Assembly (NCBI GenBank): GCA_034008185.1
Contig: CM067081.1
Coordinates: forward strand, 5,207,821-5,271,820
Length of the DNA stretch: 64,000 nt
From: Gorsachius magnificus
Lineage: Eukaryota > Chordata > Aves > Pelecaniformes > Ardeidae
Direction: 5' to 3'
Part shown: in pieces, positions 36,553 through 49,300 of the stretch
Layout: each line of letters opens with the position of its first letter
How positions within the stretch are numbered: the first letter of the stretch is position 1
Position numbers and translations under genes: made by a program
Notes under the pieces: generated by a model
Told to the model about the DNA's origin: nothing
The model's input: the letters and a program-made list of their open reading frames with translations, nothing else
The model's database searches: none

Positions 36553-37587
36553 CATCTTGCAAGGACCTTGCAAAAGGGGTTTTCAGCTCAGAATCCTGGT
36601 TAAAGGACAAAAAGCATCGACTATGTGGCACAACATTGCACACGCACAGGCACACAGAGGTTGTTTCATATTTTCTGCTTCCCTCCTCAGATTTCTCTCC
36701 TCCAGCCACCAGCTTCTCTGCTAACCTTGAAACTGTGGGGAATTTCATTTTGTGGCTTGTGTTTCCTCCAAAGCAGAACTGCAGGACCTCAGTCCCTCCC
36801 TGGAAATTATGTCTCCTTGAGTCATTATTCCCTCTCGGCCTCAGACCACTTCCTGCAATTTCAGAACCACTGAAAACATCAGTTTCAAATGAGCTATTAA
36901 CCCATGAAGCCTAAACCTGCCTGGATCCACCAGCGTTTCTTAGATGTATTTTTCTTTTCTCCTCTCCCTGAACTTTGGTTGAAATAGAACTAAAAAGATT
37001 CTTCCTCAGACAGGGTTTGGCCCATTTTACAGAGCTTATCTTCACCTGAATACTTTTGCTTTTTCACCTCCAGTTTTCTACTGTAGACTACTATTTACCA
37101 AATTCATCTTTCTGGAAGAATTCTGATGACCTGTAAAGGCTGAAATGTTAGCTACTGAAACCCTCGGGTATATGCACAAATGATTATGTAAGGCTAGAGG
37201 CGCAATGCCAGATGAATTGATGACAGACCCATTTATCATCAGTAGGAACAGGCACATTAATTGGCTACGATATCAGTACCGTCCTCCAGCATTAACAAAA
37301 CTCTTCTTGATCCTGAATGTACCACCAGAACATCCTTTATTAAATAAGATGAATAATGCCGAGGCCAAGGGTTGCCCTGCTTCAGCTGAGAAAGCTCAAT
37401 TATTTATGGATACTTCACTCATTAAGGCACCAACAAGTTGCCAAGCCTTGTAAAGAGAACTTTTTGGTCTACTGAATAAAGGTTATTATTCTACACGTAT
37501 GCATCTCCTGTATCAGGGAATCAACAGCAGAGAAATGAAAGCATTTAAGTCCTGTAAAGCTTCTGGACTGGGGGAGCATGGTCAAAA
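36553..37587. other. Unique non-coding stretch
   Basis: About 1 kb between two CR1 copies. Overlapping frames of 60-92 codons at 36542-36914 show no domain. Nothing else seen. Confidence 0.55.
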
Positions 37588-37752
37588 TTGGAATAGGCTT
37601 CTCAGAAAGGCTCTTGAGTCTCTAGCCTTGGAAATCTTCAAAATCTGACTGGACAGAACCCTGAGCTGTTGTAACTGACCCTGCTTTAAGAAGCGTGGGT
37701 TGGACTAGATGATCTACAAGGTCCCTTCCAGCCTCTGTGGTATTCTGTGGTC
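37588..37752 (+). mobile_element. Old CR1 LINE 3' fragment, plus strand
   Basis: TTGGAATAGGCTTCTCAGAA, GTCTCTAGCCTTGGAAATCT, TCAAAATCTGACTGGACAGA, then GGTTGGACTAGATGATCTAC, AAGGTCCCTTCCAGCCTC and degenerate ATTCTGTG units. The wording allies it to the 7162 copy and not to the neighbours at 36425 and 38085. Confidence 0.9.
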
Positions 37753-38084
37753 CTGAGTATGTAAGATGAAGCAACACAGGTGGATTCCCAGGATTCTCTC
37801 CCTGGCTCTCCCATGTACTCACACAAAGGCCAATACACTCATAACTGGCCACTTTTGCCAGCTGCCTCACCATGGCAAGAGAAATCTCATACTGATTAAC
37901 TTTGATGCCAATTTTCTTGCGTACTCACCACCTGAGCACGTGAAAAAGGAACAAGTGGCCACGGCTTAATATTTTACCTGCAGAATTCCCTGCAGTTAAG
38001 TGAAGTTGTACATGAAGTGGGAACTACCTGACCCTATTGGGCACAGCTGCTATGGAAACATCATGCAACATTGCAGGCACATGG
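37753..38084. other. Unique spacer between two CR1 copies
   Basis: About 330 bp of unique DNA with no gene or repeat recognised. An open frame that starts at 38000 runs from here into the following CR1. Confidence 0.6.
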
Positions 38085-38418
38085 AGTACCTAAAGGGGAC
38101 CTATAGGAAAGATGGGGAAAATCTTTTTAGTAGGGCCAGCTGTGACAGGACAAGGGGTGATGGTTTCAAACTGAAGCAGGGTAGGTTTAGACTGGATACA
38201 AGGAAGAAATTCTTTACAATGAGGGTGATAAAACACTGGAACGGGTTGCCCAGAGAGGTGGTGGAGGCCCCATCCCTGGAAACATTCCAGGCCAGGTTGG
38301 ACGGGGCTCTGAGCAACCTGATCTGGTTAAAGGTGTCCCTGCTCCTGCAGGGGGGTTGGACTAGATGATCTCTAGGGGTCCCTTCCAAGCCAAACCATTC
38401 TATGATTCTATGATTCTA
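38085..38418 (+). mobile_element. Young CR1 LINE 3' fragment, plus strand
   Basis: About 335 bp, from GAGTACCTAAAGGGGACC in ORF2 to three ATTCTATG units. The frame is open from its start to the native stop at 38366-38368, encoding the same C-terminal region as 10149-10601 (LPREVVEAPSLETFQARLDG; ending GGWTR). The two copies are highly similar over their overlap, so they probably come from the same burst of activity. Not functional: everything upstream is missing. Confidence 0.97.
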
Positions 38419-40574
38419 ATGGTTTTGTGTGTCATCTTTGTCACTTTGGTTAGTCCACATGCAGTGTTATAATCTGATAGCTCTGCATCAGGATGGGGAA
38501 AGTAAAACATTGATAATTTTACTGGAGTATTGACCACAAAATGGAAGTAATGGAAACAGTTTAAGTGTGGCTTTCATGTATGTTTACTTCAGTTAGCAAT
38601 AAATGATTGTGACCTATTTTATTGGAGGAAGAGCTCAAAAGTAATATTCTAATATTTCCTGGGACTCTGAAAGGACCAGTTGGGTCATGTCCATTTTGCC
38701 AATGCCAATGAAGTTTGGCACTGGCATGCAATTTCTACCTGGTGGCCATGTGTTGCTACCATGGCTGCACTTGAAACACATAGATTTTGATGTTATCACC
38801 CCCCCTCCATATAGCTGGCTGACTACTCTTGTGTTGTTCCTATCATAAATAACATTTTCCCCTCCCTTTATCATCTGATCTTTTGATATTGGCAAGAAAG
38901 AGACTTACTGGGTTTTTTTCCTCTCTCTCCTGAGTGGGATTGGGGACTTTTTTTTTTCAGAATGTTAGAAAATTTCCTCCGCACTTGGAATGAAGCATTT
39001 TGTTTGCACACAACACACACTACTGGGGAATGTTCAGTGCTGACACTAAGTCAGGCTGGCACGTATGCTTTATACCTGCGCAGCCAAAGGAACTGGCAGA
39101 TGGTTGGTGACAAAAGGAGCATCCTATGGAGCTGCAGGAGAACCATCTCAGCAGATCCAGGATTTCAGAGCCTGAAAGACACTGTGCAACAGCCCAACTG
39201 TAGCACTGCTCAGCATTCAGCCAGAAGCAAGGCAGGTGCTTGAAACACTTGCCAGGATTCACTGACTCAAAAGGGCTTAGTCTCCAAGTCAGAAGTAAAT
39301 CCAGCAAATGTGTGGGATGCTCTTATGAAGAGATCTTAAGGGCAACTGCCTGGTGTAGGACAGCATCTCCAACCTTGACTCGGTGACTTTTTGGTAGCAA
39401 GAGGATAAACCTCTCCAGCATTGGCCCTTCCAGGACTCAAATCAGTACAGCCTGGGAGAAAAAGGGGGACCAGTGAGAATGTACAACATCAAATGAAGTG
39501 ACAGCTCAAAGAGGAGGAGATGTGCTACCCAGCAGGTCTCCTTTCAGCATGGGTCCCCAGGACCGCCGCATCTTCCACCCCACTGCATTTGGTGCCAGGG
39601 ACCATTTTATAGGAGAGTTGCGACTGTTTATAGTTCAGTGCTGCATAAAACGCTTGAGATGTAACCCTAGCTGATGGGGTTGGGGAGGAGGGAGTCAAGA
39701 CTGTTGAGCTCAGTATGTTAGACTTGTCAGACCCGGATCAGTTCTGCTCCTTGCTTGACAGCTTCATATTTCATGTCATCCTACCTCTAGTAGGCAAGTG
39801 ACATACTTGCAGTTCTCTCTCCCATCTGAACTTGTTAAAGAAAAATGCTGTTTTCTGCATTTTTCCTTCTTTAAAATGGTGGAAGACAGAGGAAAGATAC
39901 TTGCACTGCACTGTTAATTTATTTTCTTAAATCCTCTTCCTTGTGAACTTTTCCAGTACCTGCCCCTGCTCAGAATTTCCTAAGCTGCAACTGCAATGTA
40001 TTGACATGTTTCACAGTTCTTGTTAAGCAATGATGAACCCATCCAGAATATGCCCAGCCTCCTTCTTCTACATAAGAAATGAACTGTAGCAAAGATCACT
40101 GCAGCTAATCTGTCTTCAGACTCAGAAGGAATCTTCTGCACCTCTGCATTTCAGAAGATGACCTTTATCAGATGTAAAGTCTACAAATATGTTTTGACCG
40201 TGTAGGGCAGACTACGGATATAGGACTTGATGTACAAATGTAACAGCTCTTCTCCTATCATACATCAGCCAGTACAGCACAGATGCAATGTCACAGAAAG
40301 AAAAACCTAAAGTGGAGGAAAAAAACCCATAAAAGCTAGCTTGTAACTTGCAAATGGGGAGGAGAAGTCCAAGTAAAACAATTTATAGTGAAGGTCCAAT
40401 GGAGTCAGTCTCCCTAGAGGAGGCAAGGGAAGCCAGGGACAATATTATCTCTCTAAATGAAAACACTGTTTGAGAGAGATGGTGGGTGCTTCTATGATCT
40501 GGCCAGCAAAGAACAAGAGAGCTCTCTGCTGAGCAAGTGACTGGGCTTACTGGGGTCAGAAGCATTGTGCACAC

Positions 40575-40592
40575 CGATGCCCGAGGGCATCG
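40575..40592. repeat. 8-bp perfect palindrome, 2-nt spacer
   Basis: CGATGCCC at 40575-40582 pairs with GGGCATCG at 40585-40592 around GA. It contains two CpG sites in CpG-poor DNA. Confidence 0.9.
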
Positions 40593-41838
40593 ATTTCATG
40601 ATCAGTAAACCCTGAGCCTGCTTCAGCTTTTCCATAACAAGTAGATTGAGTACACTCATCAAACCTGAGATTTTAGGGCTCAAAGTTCAAAAAGCTACCG
40701 GAGGTGAAATCATTCCCCTCCTTCCTCCTTTTTTTTTCCCCTTCCAAAAACAACCCCACTATATTTTGTTTTCTTCCCATTTGACTGAAATCAGCTGGGG
40801 GTCAATTATCTTTCTGGGATGGAAACCATATGCCATTTCACGTTCTTGCATAAGGTTAAGCTGCATATGATAAAACCAATCCATTAAATCTTGTGGGAAG
40901 AGAAGGGAGGGTGAAGCCTGGCCAGGAGTTAATGTCCTCATTTACTGACAACCTAATCCAAGGTATCAGACACACACAGAAATTCAGTTGCCCACAAGGA
41001 ACACAGGCAAGAAAGTGCTGCCTGTGTTCTTGTCAAATGACTTTGGGGAACATTAATGTAGACAAGATGGGGACATGCGCTGCCTAAGACTGGTAAGAAT
41101 TGGACTATGGAAAAATTGAATTATTTAAAAAACAAGTTTTCTGTGTGGTATTTTTTTGTTTTGTTTGGTTTGCAGCCTGCAGACTGCTTTGAACACAGCA
41201 GCTACCCTGCTGATGTATGTTTATAAAATGCAGCCTGCTGTGTGGGTCTATGCTTGTCACTTCACTTTAATCCAGGAACAGTCCCCTAAAATGTTGGGCT
41301 GAGTTTCCAATCTATTTGGCAGGTGAGATTGGTTCTTATCATTGTGGATGGTTTTCCTTCAAGCTAGAATATGGATTTTTTTTGTGCTGGTCTGGCAGGG
41401 ATAAAAGGAAGAAGGGAAAATAGATGTAGAAGCCCTCCATTGAATCTCATACTGCTAAGATTCCATGCACACAAAAACTGCAGTGGAAGTAAGAGCTACA
41501 GCCACATGGAAGCGACTGTAGGGAAAACGTGCAGCTCAAGCTAAGACCTGTTTACAAATAAATTCTTGATAACCCCTAAACCAATAACTTCATTTCCTGT
41601 ATCACTTAATTTTCTTGCCAAAGAGCAACTTTCTCTTTGCCAGTGAAAAAGAATAACTCTGGGAACCACTCAATCCACAGCTCTGAAGAGCTTAGGTTGT
41701 ACATAGGGTAACATTTCAATGCAGTTACACTTCCCCAGCATCTAGCATTTGAAAAGTGTGTTACTGAAAAGAAATAGGCACAAACACACACAGATGTCTA
41801 CTGTTCTGGCTTCAAATAACCCTTGTGGAGAAAGAGGG

Positions 41839-41878
41839 GTGTATATATATGGGTGTGCATGTGTGTGGGCATGCATGG
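41839..41878. repeat. Imperfect TG/TA dinucleotide tract
   Basis: GTGTATATATATGGGTGTGC followed by ATGTGTGTGGGCATGCATG: an interrupted alternating purine-pyrimidine tract of about 40 bp. Confidence 0.75.
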
Positions 41879-44800
41879 GAAAGCAGTGAGCTTTATTTTT
41901 ACTCTGAATCCCACCTAAACAAAGATCCTAATGTTATCCCCTGGAATGAGGTAAGAAACATGATCATTTGGTTCCAAGACCTGCCTGAAACTACAGTTTT
42001 TGTAGCCCTAAATAAGCAGCAGCCAAAGTAAGAGAGATCAGATGAACTGCATTTAGAAGTGATGCAGTGAACTGGTACAAGGGGAAAGTGCTTTTAGTGA
42101 TCAATATGAAAACAGGGGGCTTTCATCTAACCACAGTGAGGATGGCAAAGAGGAATTTGGGCAATATAATATGGGATAAAAGGGTAGATAGCCTCTTATT
42201 TCAATCTAAAGACTTAATGATGCTTATTAAAAGGTTGTTACTTGGTTTCATGGAAGAATTATGGCCCTTTACTTCTTCCCTTAGAATGAATAGCCTGACA
42301 GGGAGAGGCAAGTTTTTTTAAGTCCTTGGCCCTTTCTCTGTAACTTTGCCAAAAGACCAGCTCATGCAAAGAAGCAATTCACATGCACAGTTTTTATTTG
42401 AAAGCCACTGCCTCTTGCCATACACAATACAATTCATCAGGCAGCACATTCATACAGCAGCACTTGGGTAATAAGTTATTATGATTTGATTCATGCAACA
42501 ATTGTTAAGATTTGGGTCAGCTTTACCAATGAGTGAGAGCTCTGAAATAGCAAACTGGCCTTATGCTTAAGAAAATGCATTGGGCCAAAGTCAAGTCTGG
42601 AGGAGACACATTGAAGTCAATGAACTTCCAGTAGGTGAGCTGGGCTGCACATTTCTGCTGGGGAAATCTTTCCACCACTGCAGTAGTTCATTATAGCTGT
42701 CATTTTCTCTATGAATTATTGCTTTCTTGTCAGATTTACCTCCCCTTCCACTTGAAAACAGTCATCTGGGGAATAGGCCAGCAACAAAACAAAACCTCCT
42801 GGAGGTTAATGTAGCAATGACAACAAAAAAACAAGGGGGCTGAACCACATGGTGCTTGTTCAGCTACAAGAATCCAATCTGTCTGTATCTGAATATAACA
42901 GGCAGCACTGCTTTTCTGGCACTGGATGTCAACAAAGTGTCTTGAACTCCTGTTACCAGATTTTTTTAGATTACTTAGTGTACTTCAAAACCTTATAGTT
43001 CTTCAGCAGTGACTAGCAAAGACGATTTGGATGAATTAGTGTATCATAAAAAGAATCTATTAATTAGCTTTCAATTAAAGTTAGGAAATCCCATATTGCA
43101 TTTGAATATAAGTATACAAGGTGCTGGCATTCCTACAGTAAAGAGACATGGGGCAGAGCTATGTCCTGGGAGACAGGAGTACAGAGCACCAAACTACCTT
43201 TCTACTTATTAGATGAATTCATCCCATCACCATAAACTGGCCTTTTGTGGGTTGCAGAACTATCCTCCCACTTATTGCAGACCAAGCCATGGAAGATTAA
43301 TTTAGATATAGTCATTTAAAATTAGATAAACTGGGCCAAACCTGTGGAAAGCCATGTCGCTTCTGTATTCCACCTGAACAGCTTTGCCTTACATGTGAAA
43401 TGTAACATCTGAGCTAAACCTAACTAGCATCCACAGGGAGCCTAGCAATCCAAGATGAAGATTCAAATACCTTTCTTCAAATTGTAAAGTGGGGAAAATG
43501 CTTTTAAGTTAAATATTTTCAGACATGTAGAATATGTGAGAATGTTCTGTTAGAAATTAACATGGTATGGAATCAAAAGATGATCAAATAAATGAAATTA
43601 AAGAGCCTTTCCTCTGTTACCTTCCTGGAATAGTCATTTATAAACCAGAAAGTAAATGCATAAAGAAGCTTAAATCACAACCAATCACCCCAGCAAAACT
43701 TCTACACTCACTTCACACTACTAAATGGTTTAAAAGCCAGAACAACTGCAACAGGAGATCAAGTCCAACTTTACTGGAACAAATTGTGCTTTGAATTATG
43801 TTGGTGCAGTGCCACAAAAGTCAATGGGATATGACCTTCGCAACTAATGAAAGAGGTCCACTAAATTTGTCCTAGTCAGCTTGGCTGCAAAGCCACTTTG
43901 CACATTCTATGCTCAGACTCTTTCTCCCTTTCTTAGGATAAGCAAAAAATTTTCAGTTAAAATATAAGCTAACGAACATGAGAGTCACCCTCTTACAGTA
44001 AATCTGCCTGGTAATAAAGACAATATGCTGGGAACTGTAGACCAGACTTACATGAAAACTGAAATAACTTGTTGAACTGGATTCAAAGTCCTTTCACTAT
44101 GAGACTCTTTGTAAAGGAGCAGATTTACTATGAGGTGTTGGAGGTGGGCAAGCCTTTTGGACCATTGACCAGTGCAGCCCTAGTTATTGCTTGTGTGACT
44201 GCAGAGCAGCCATGGAGCAGATCCTCATTCTTTTCCTCCTTCCCATCCAGATCACATCTGATCCCAGCCCCGCATATGACAGTGGGGTAAAGAAATTCAT
44301 GAGATGCTCACGCATAAAATTTACGGCATGACAGACATTCACCTGATGATTCTGTCAAACACACATTTGGGAAATGCCTACAGAAATGAGTTTGTTTATT
44401 CTTTAGGAAACAGATTCAGTTAACAAGGGGAAGGAGGGGTAAGGAGGGAGGCAGTGAAAATAATGAGAAATTAATATAACTATCATTACCCATAAATATT
44501 AAAGCAGATTAACAGATTATGAGATAAAAAAGCAAATGGAGCTTCCATAGTTTAAGGTTCTAATAGCATTAAGGTTCTATTTCCTGTCAACTCGTTATAA
44601 GTTAATTGCCATTAATTTTTCATAGTTAAATAGCGGAAGAAATGAGATTCCTGTATTATTGGCCATACACTCGAGCTGTGAAGGGACTCCAATGTAAAAT
44701 GGTGAAAAAGAGATAATTGAATTATGGCTGGAACAGCCTTATTAATCCATACCCTTGCCACTGCAAATTTTTCTCTACTATGGAGCATCTGATGAAGTAT

Positions 44801-45739
44801 CCCACCCAAACAAGGTTTAAAAGTGACTCAGTGCTTTAGAGTTTTTTTCCTGTTAGTTGACTAAATTATTTTTTTAGTGAAACCTCTCAGCAAGTAGTCT
44901 TTAAGTACTGATTGCTATATATCCATACACAATAAGAAATATATTATGTATTAGAAAGGCATTTGAGCTCAGAGCTTATCCTTTATTTTCAATGCAAACA
45001 GCTAACTGCTTCCTTCCCTTTTTTAACACTGAATTGTTTTATTCAGTAAACACCAAGGAGCTTGTTCAAACCACCTTCTTTAAATATCTGACTTAGGCGT
45101 CTTGAATATTTTTCTCCATTGACTATTTACAGAGTTTCAGGGTCCAATAGACCCATACAGGAAAGCAGTCTAAATCAGTTATTTCTACCCTGATCTTGAT
45201 GTCACAAGAAGTGAGTTCTGGTATTCACAAAGTGCTTTGCATACCCAAAGCTTTTTTTGGAAGACTGTATCATCATTACATCATCAACAAAACAAGAAGG
45301 ATGCTGGGCTTCCAACAGTGTGAGTACCAGTGAAAAAGCCTATGCAGTTGCAGGATAAATATTAACCTAGGCTGCTGAATATAAAAGTGTATACATGTAC
45401 TGCATCAGCTAAAAGGAGCCAGTTCATAAACCTCTGTGTTGAACCACCAGTAGAAGGTGGCAGAAAATCATAAGGAGTTATTGTTAAAGTTTATTCCCCA
45501 GAGTAGTTCAGAAAAATAACTTCATACAAGATGATCAGGATACGTGTAATACAACTAGCAATAAACCAGTGACACTTGCTGGATAGCACGTCATCAAATG
45601 CACAAAATGCACAACCTGAAGGCACAGGTTACTGAATCTCATTTAATTTAATTTTAATAATGACAAAAGTTACCTGTAACAAATGCCAGAACAAATTAAG
45701 TTTTAATTGCATAAATATCTTCCACCATATACTTCAGAA

Positions 45740-46325
45740 AATTCTTTAAGTCACACTGCAGCAGGAATTTGTTCCTGCTTTGCAGCTCAAATTCTCTTTT
45801 GTTTAACATAATCCCATCATGCCTGTCTTTGTCACCTTGGGATAACAGACAGAATCTTTTCCCTCTATCCTCTGAGTGCATGACTTTCTTCTTCCTACCA
45901 AGTCAGGTTGTTCAGCCCCTTAATGGTTTTTGCTGCTGTTCTCGGAATTCCCTTCAATTTGTCAACATCCATCACCAGATTCAAGGTGCAATCTCATCAC
46001 TGCCGTATAGCAAGAAAATCACCTCCCTGTGGACAAAGAAATGAAGACTCTGCACGTACAGACCCAAATCACACCACCCCTTTTTGTCATTCTCTAGCAT
46101 TCCAGCATGCATATATATTATTTGCTGTCTGCTGAAACCTCAAGGTCTCCTTTGACATTCCTGCTTTCCAGGTATCTTTGTCTGACTTAATAACTGTGCT
46201 TTAGATTATTTCCCTCTCAGATTTATTAGCCTATATTTTTCTAGGTCAAATCTCATTTTGTTACTTGAAGCACATATTTCTGACATCTCCCATTCTCCTT
46301 GCACTCTTTCCTGGTAATTAAACAG
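45740..46325 (-). mobile_element. Ancient CR1-type LINE fragment, minus strand
   Basis: The plus strand carries a long, badly decayed run of CR1 ORF2 antisense text in the correct order: TTCAGCCCCTTAATGGTTTT, TCAATTTGTCAACATCCATC, AGAAAATCACCTCCCTGTGG, CTGAAACCTCAAGGTCTCCT, TTGACATTCCTGCTTTCCAG, GGTCAAATCTCATTTTGTTA. These parallel the antisense CR1 phrases for 'timely' RT C-terminal regions such as CCTCAAGGTCTCTTTC and AATCTCATCCTGTT. It is the deepest layer of CR1 in the window, likely predating birds. Many indels; no coding potential. Boundaries approximate. Confidence 0.68.
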
Positions 46326-49300
46326 AGTTTATTATTCTGAGGCAGAAGTTGGAAGGCCCTCATTGAGATTTGGATGGGAACTGATCAGAGTACTTCAGTC
46401 CTTCTATCCTTTTGCGTCTTGCCCTGATCCTACAGAGTGCTACACCCTTGTTCACTGCTAGGACACTCATTTTTTATCAGTGTGTTTGACGGTACAGGTG
46501 CCAAAAGGCAGTCCTGGAACTCTCTCTTATCCTTGCATGCTAGTCAGAAAGAAAAATGTAACCAACCTACCTAACTTTTGGTATCTACAACATAGATAAC
46601 CTACACCTGAAGCAGTCTAAACTCTACTATAGTCAATGAAATAAAAAAATTGGACATGTTCAGGTTACAACTAGTCTCATCCTGAAATAAGCATCAAACC
46701 CAAGTTTAACAAACTACACCCTGGAAGTGTTTGTTTCTTTTCAATGGCCATAGAAAGAGCTCAGCAGACCTGTCTGTAGATATGCAAACAGCTATAGGCA
46801 ACTGTAGACCATTGTAGACATCTTTGGTTGGCTTCATGATTTACACTTCCATTTTTTTCTAACTACTAAAATGTAAAAACCTAACAGGTTCTTTAGATTC
46901 AGTTCGCTTTTTTTCACATCATAAAGTTTTTCCTCCATGTAACTGAGGAGCTTTTTTGATGATCTATGTTTAACAGTGGGTTTTGCCCAGCAGATGTCTA
47001 GGCAGTTAAAGTACTACACGAATACTATATCCTGTATCCAGCTTTTGAATAACTGGTCTAAGGAATTTATAATTTATATTTCAAGGCCTGCAACAGATGC
47101 CTACTGATGTCTTTCATCCTTTGCAATTTAATCCAAAGTATTCCACTATTCTGCTATTCATTATCAAATTGTATGTCAGTGGCATTTCAAATACATAAAA
47201 CTACTCATTACTTCAGTGAATAGTGGTAATGAATAAAAAAGAAGCAAAAATAATAAATAAACCATCCCTCTCATGTATTTACTGCCTTAAAACCTCTGTT
47301 ATGTAGGACATATTTCTCTCTCTATGGTATATGCAAAGGTCTCCAAGTATCTCTTGCATTACTTCATTAAGAAAAGTTCAGATAGGTTACCGCAACTATA
47401 ACTGCAGCAGCCAACAGTTCCACAAAATTTTCAACTTCATTAATCTATTACAAACTTAAGAGTTGAAGGTGAAACTCCAGTTACAGCCTGGCTTCTCAAA
47501 CACTGCCATGGCATAATCCCTGAATCCCATTAAACCTGCCAAATATGAAGATACTTGACCACCATATGATACTGTACGTTAAGTTTATTTCAACAAGAGA
47601 AATCTCTTTAAGTTTTATTATAGGAATAACTGTGAATTTTATTGTTTGTTTAACAACATGGAACATTCCATAAAGATCAGAAACCTTAATTACACTCCTC
47701 TACCTAATCCTCCAGGGAATTCATTGGAATGGCATTTTAAACCCTTTTTTTTCTGGTTCTAGACATGGGGTTTCTGTTATCCATTGCCATTTTCCACCCA
47801 TACTTTTTAGAAAGAATCAAATCCCATGTATTAAGTAGCTCTACAAGCCAGTAGTATCCTGTTTTCCTACTGCTCTCAGAAATTTGTTTACAAGGTAAGC
47901 TGCATATTTTTTTAACACCTAAAATGCTTTTGTAGACGTTGCAGTGATAGCAACAAATAACTTAATAATATGTGGTGCTAAAATGAACAACGACTACACA
48001 AAACCAATGCTTTATTCAGCAGGTTTTTTCCCTCCTCTTCCACCATGTTTCCATTGATTTTGGTGATAATCTTTCTTGTCTAACTGTCACTGCAGTTCCA
48101 GCATGGATGCAAACTCGACTCTGTTCCTGTGCGTGTCTCAAAATAACTGTTAATCATGCTCCAAATAATTGTACCGATATAAACCAGTCCGCAGTGCAGG
48201 GGGTTGAATATCTATCAATGAGTACATCATTTCAAGAGGAGGTATCTACCCAGGGATAATCAGGGGAAAATTATCCTTTTAAAACATCTTTCATTCAGAA
48301 AGGTTGGAAGAATCTTGTCTGACTGTAAGATATCCTATCGTGTTTGAAAAAATCCCTGATATAGACCAGTATATGAGTCTGTACTAGACTGACCTTCAAA
48401 ATGAAAGGTATAGAACCAAGTGAAAGCAGTTATGTTCATTTTGTGTATTTAATTGAAACTGTAAAGCTCTATTAATGACAGAGGAAGGCATACAAAGGCG
48501 GGTCAGAACATCTCCTTGAATTAATTAACAGTAGAATTACTGATAGTATCTTAGAAACAATGATTTTATTACTGGAAGTGACCACTCTGTAGGAAACTGC
48601 TAGTTCAAAGTTTTCTATGTGAGAGTGAATCCCAGAAGCTCCCCATTAATGGTCTACTTTGGGTGGTGCAGGCAGTCAGCCAGCCTTACGAGAATTTTAT
48701 TAAAGGGACAAGTTTTACCAGACTTTGGCTTTTTCTCAAGGAGTGAATATCACAGGAGACCAGAAGAAAGGCACTGATGTCCCATGGGACTAAGACACAG
48801 GTAGGATCCATGGAAAGGATACACAGAGCCTGTTTATATCCTGGCCTTGTGTGACTTAAACTCTCAACAACATCAGTGTGATACGTGAGGTATTATCCCA
48901 CAGAAAAATGCCATTTGGATTAAATTTCTGATACAAGAAGCCAGCAGTTTTCAAGCAAGTGTTTTGGAAGAAAGCATAAAAGATGGGGCTGTTTCAGTGT
49001 TTTTAAAATTAGAACAATTAAACCAAGTAATGTACTTGCATTCTTTTATGGACAGCAGGATGTGTTCATTATTTGTAGATTCTGGTTAAAAAATGCATGT
49101 ATCTGCAGACAATATTTTTCTCTCAGGTACAAAATATTAATATTGTTGATCTTGAATAATCAAGACTAGAGAAAATTCTTGAATACTAAAGAATAGAAGC
49201 CTGCAGTAATCTTGATGAGTTGTTCTAGGAAGCTTTGAAACCATGATTGTACAGTACTTAATTTGGATTAATTTAGATCTTAACTAGCATTACTTCTTTA

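Larger units (their letters stand above)
38419..45739. other. Long unique non-coding stretch
   Basis: 7.3 kb with no gene supported. It holds a GC-containing palindrome at 40575-40592, T-runs near 38950 and 40730, a GT-rich patch at 41839-41878 and a segment at about 42575-42650 with the phrase CATTGAAGTCAATGAACTTC that may be a decayed copy of the palindromic repeat seen at 34825. Open frames are 95 codons or shorter, without domains. Confidence 0.55.

Noticed and set aside
38000..38368. Host-CR1 fusion gene of 122 codons
   Set aside because: The upstream 28 codons are unique DNA in frame by chance with the CR1 ORF2 tail; there is no promoter or splice evidence.
39740..39910. Second possible MIR-like segment
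   Set aside because: Only scattered phrases (AGTTCTGCTCC, TTAAAATGG, GATACTTGC) match and spacing is wrong.
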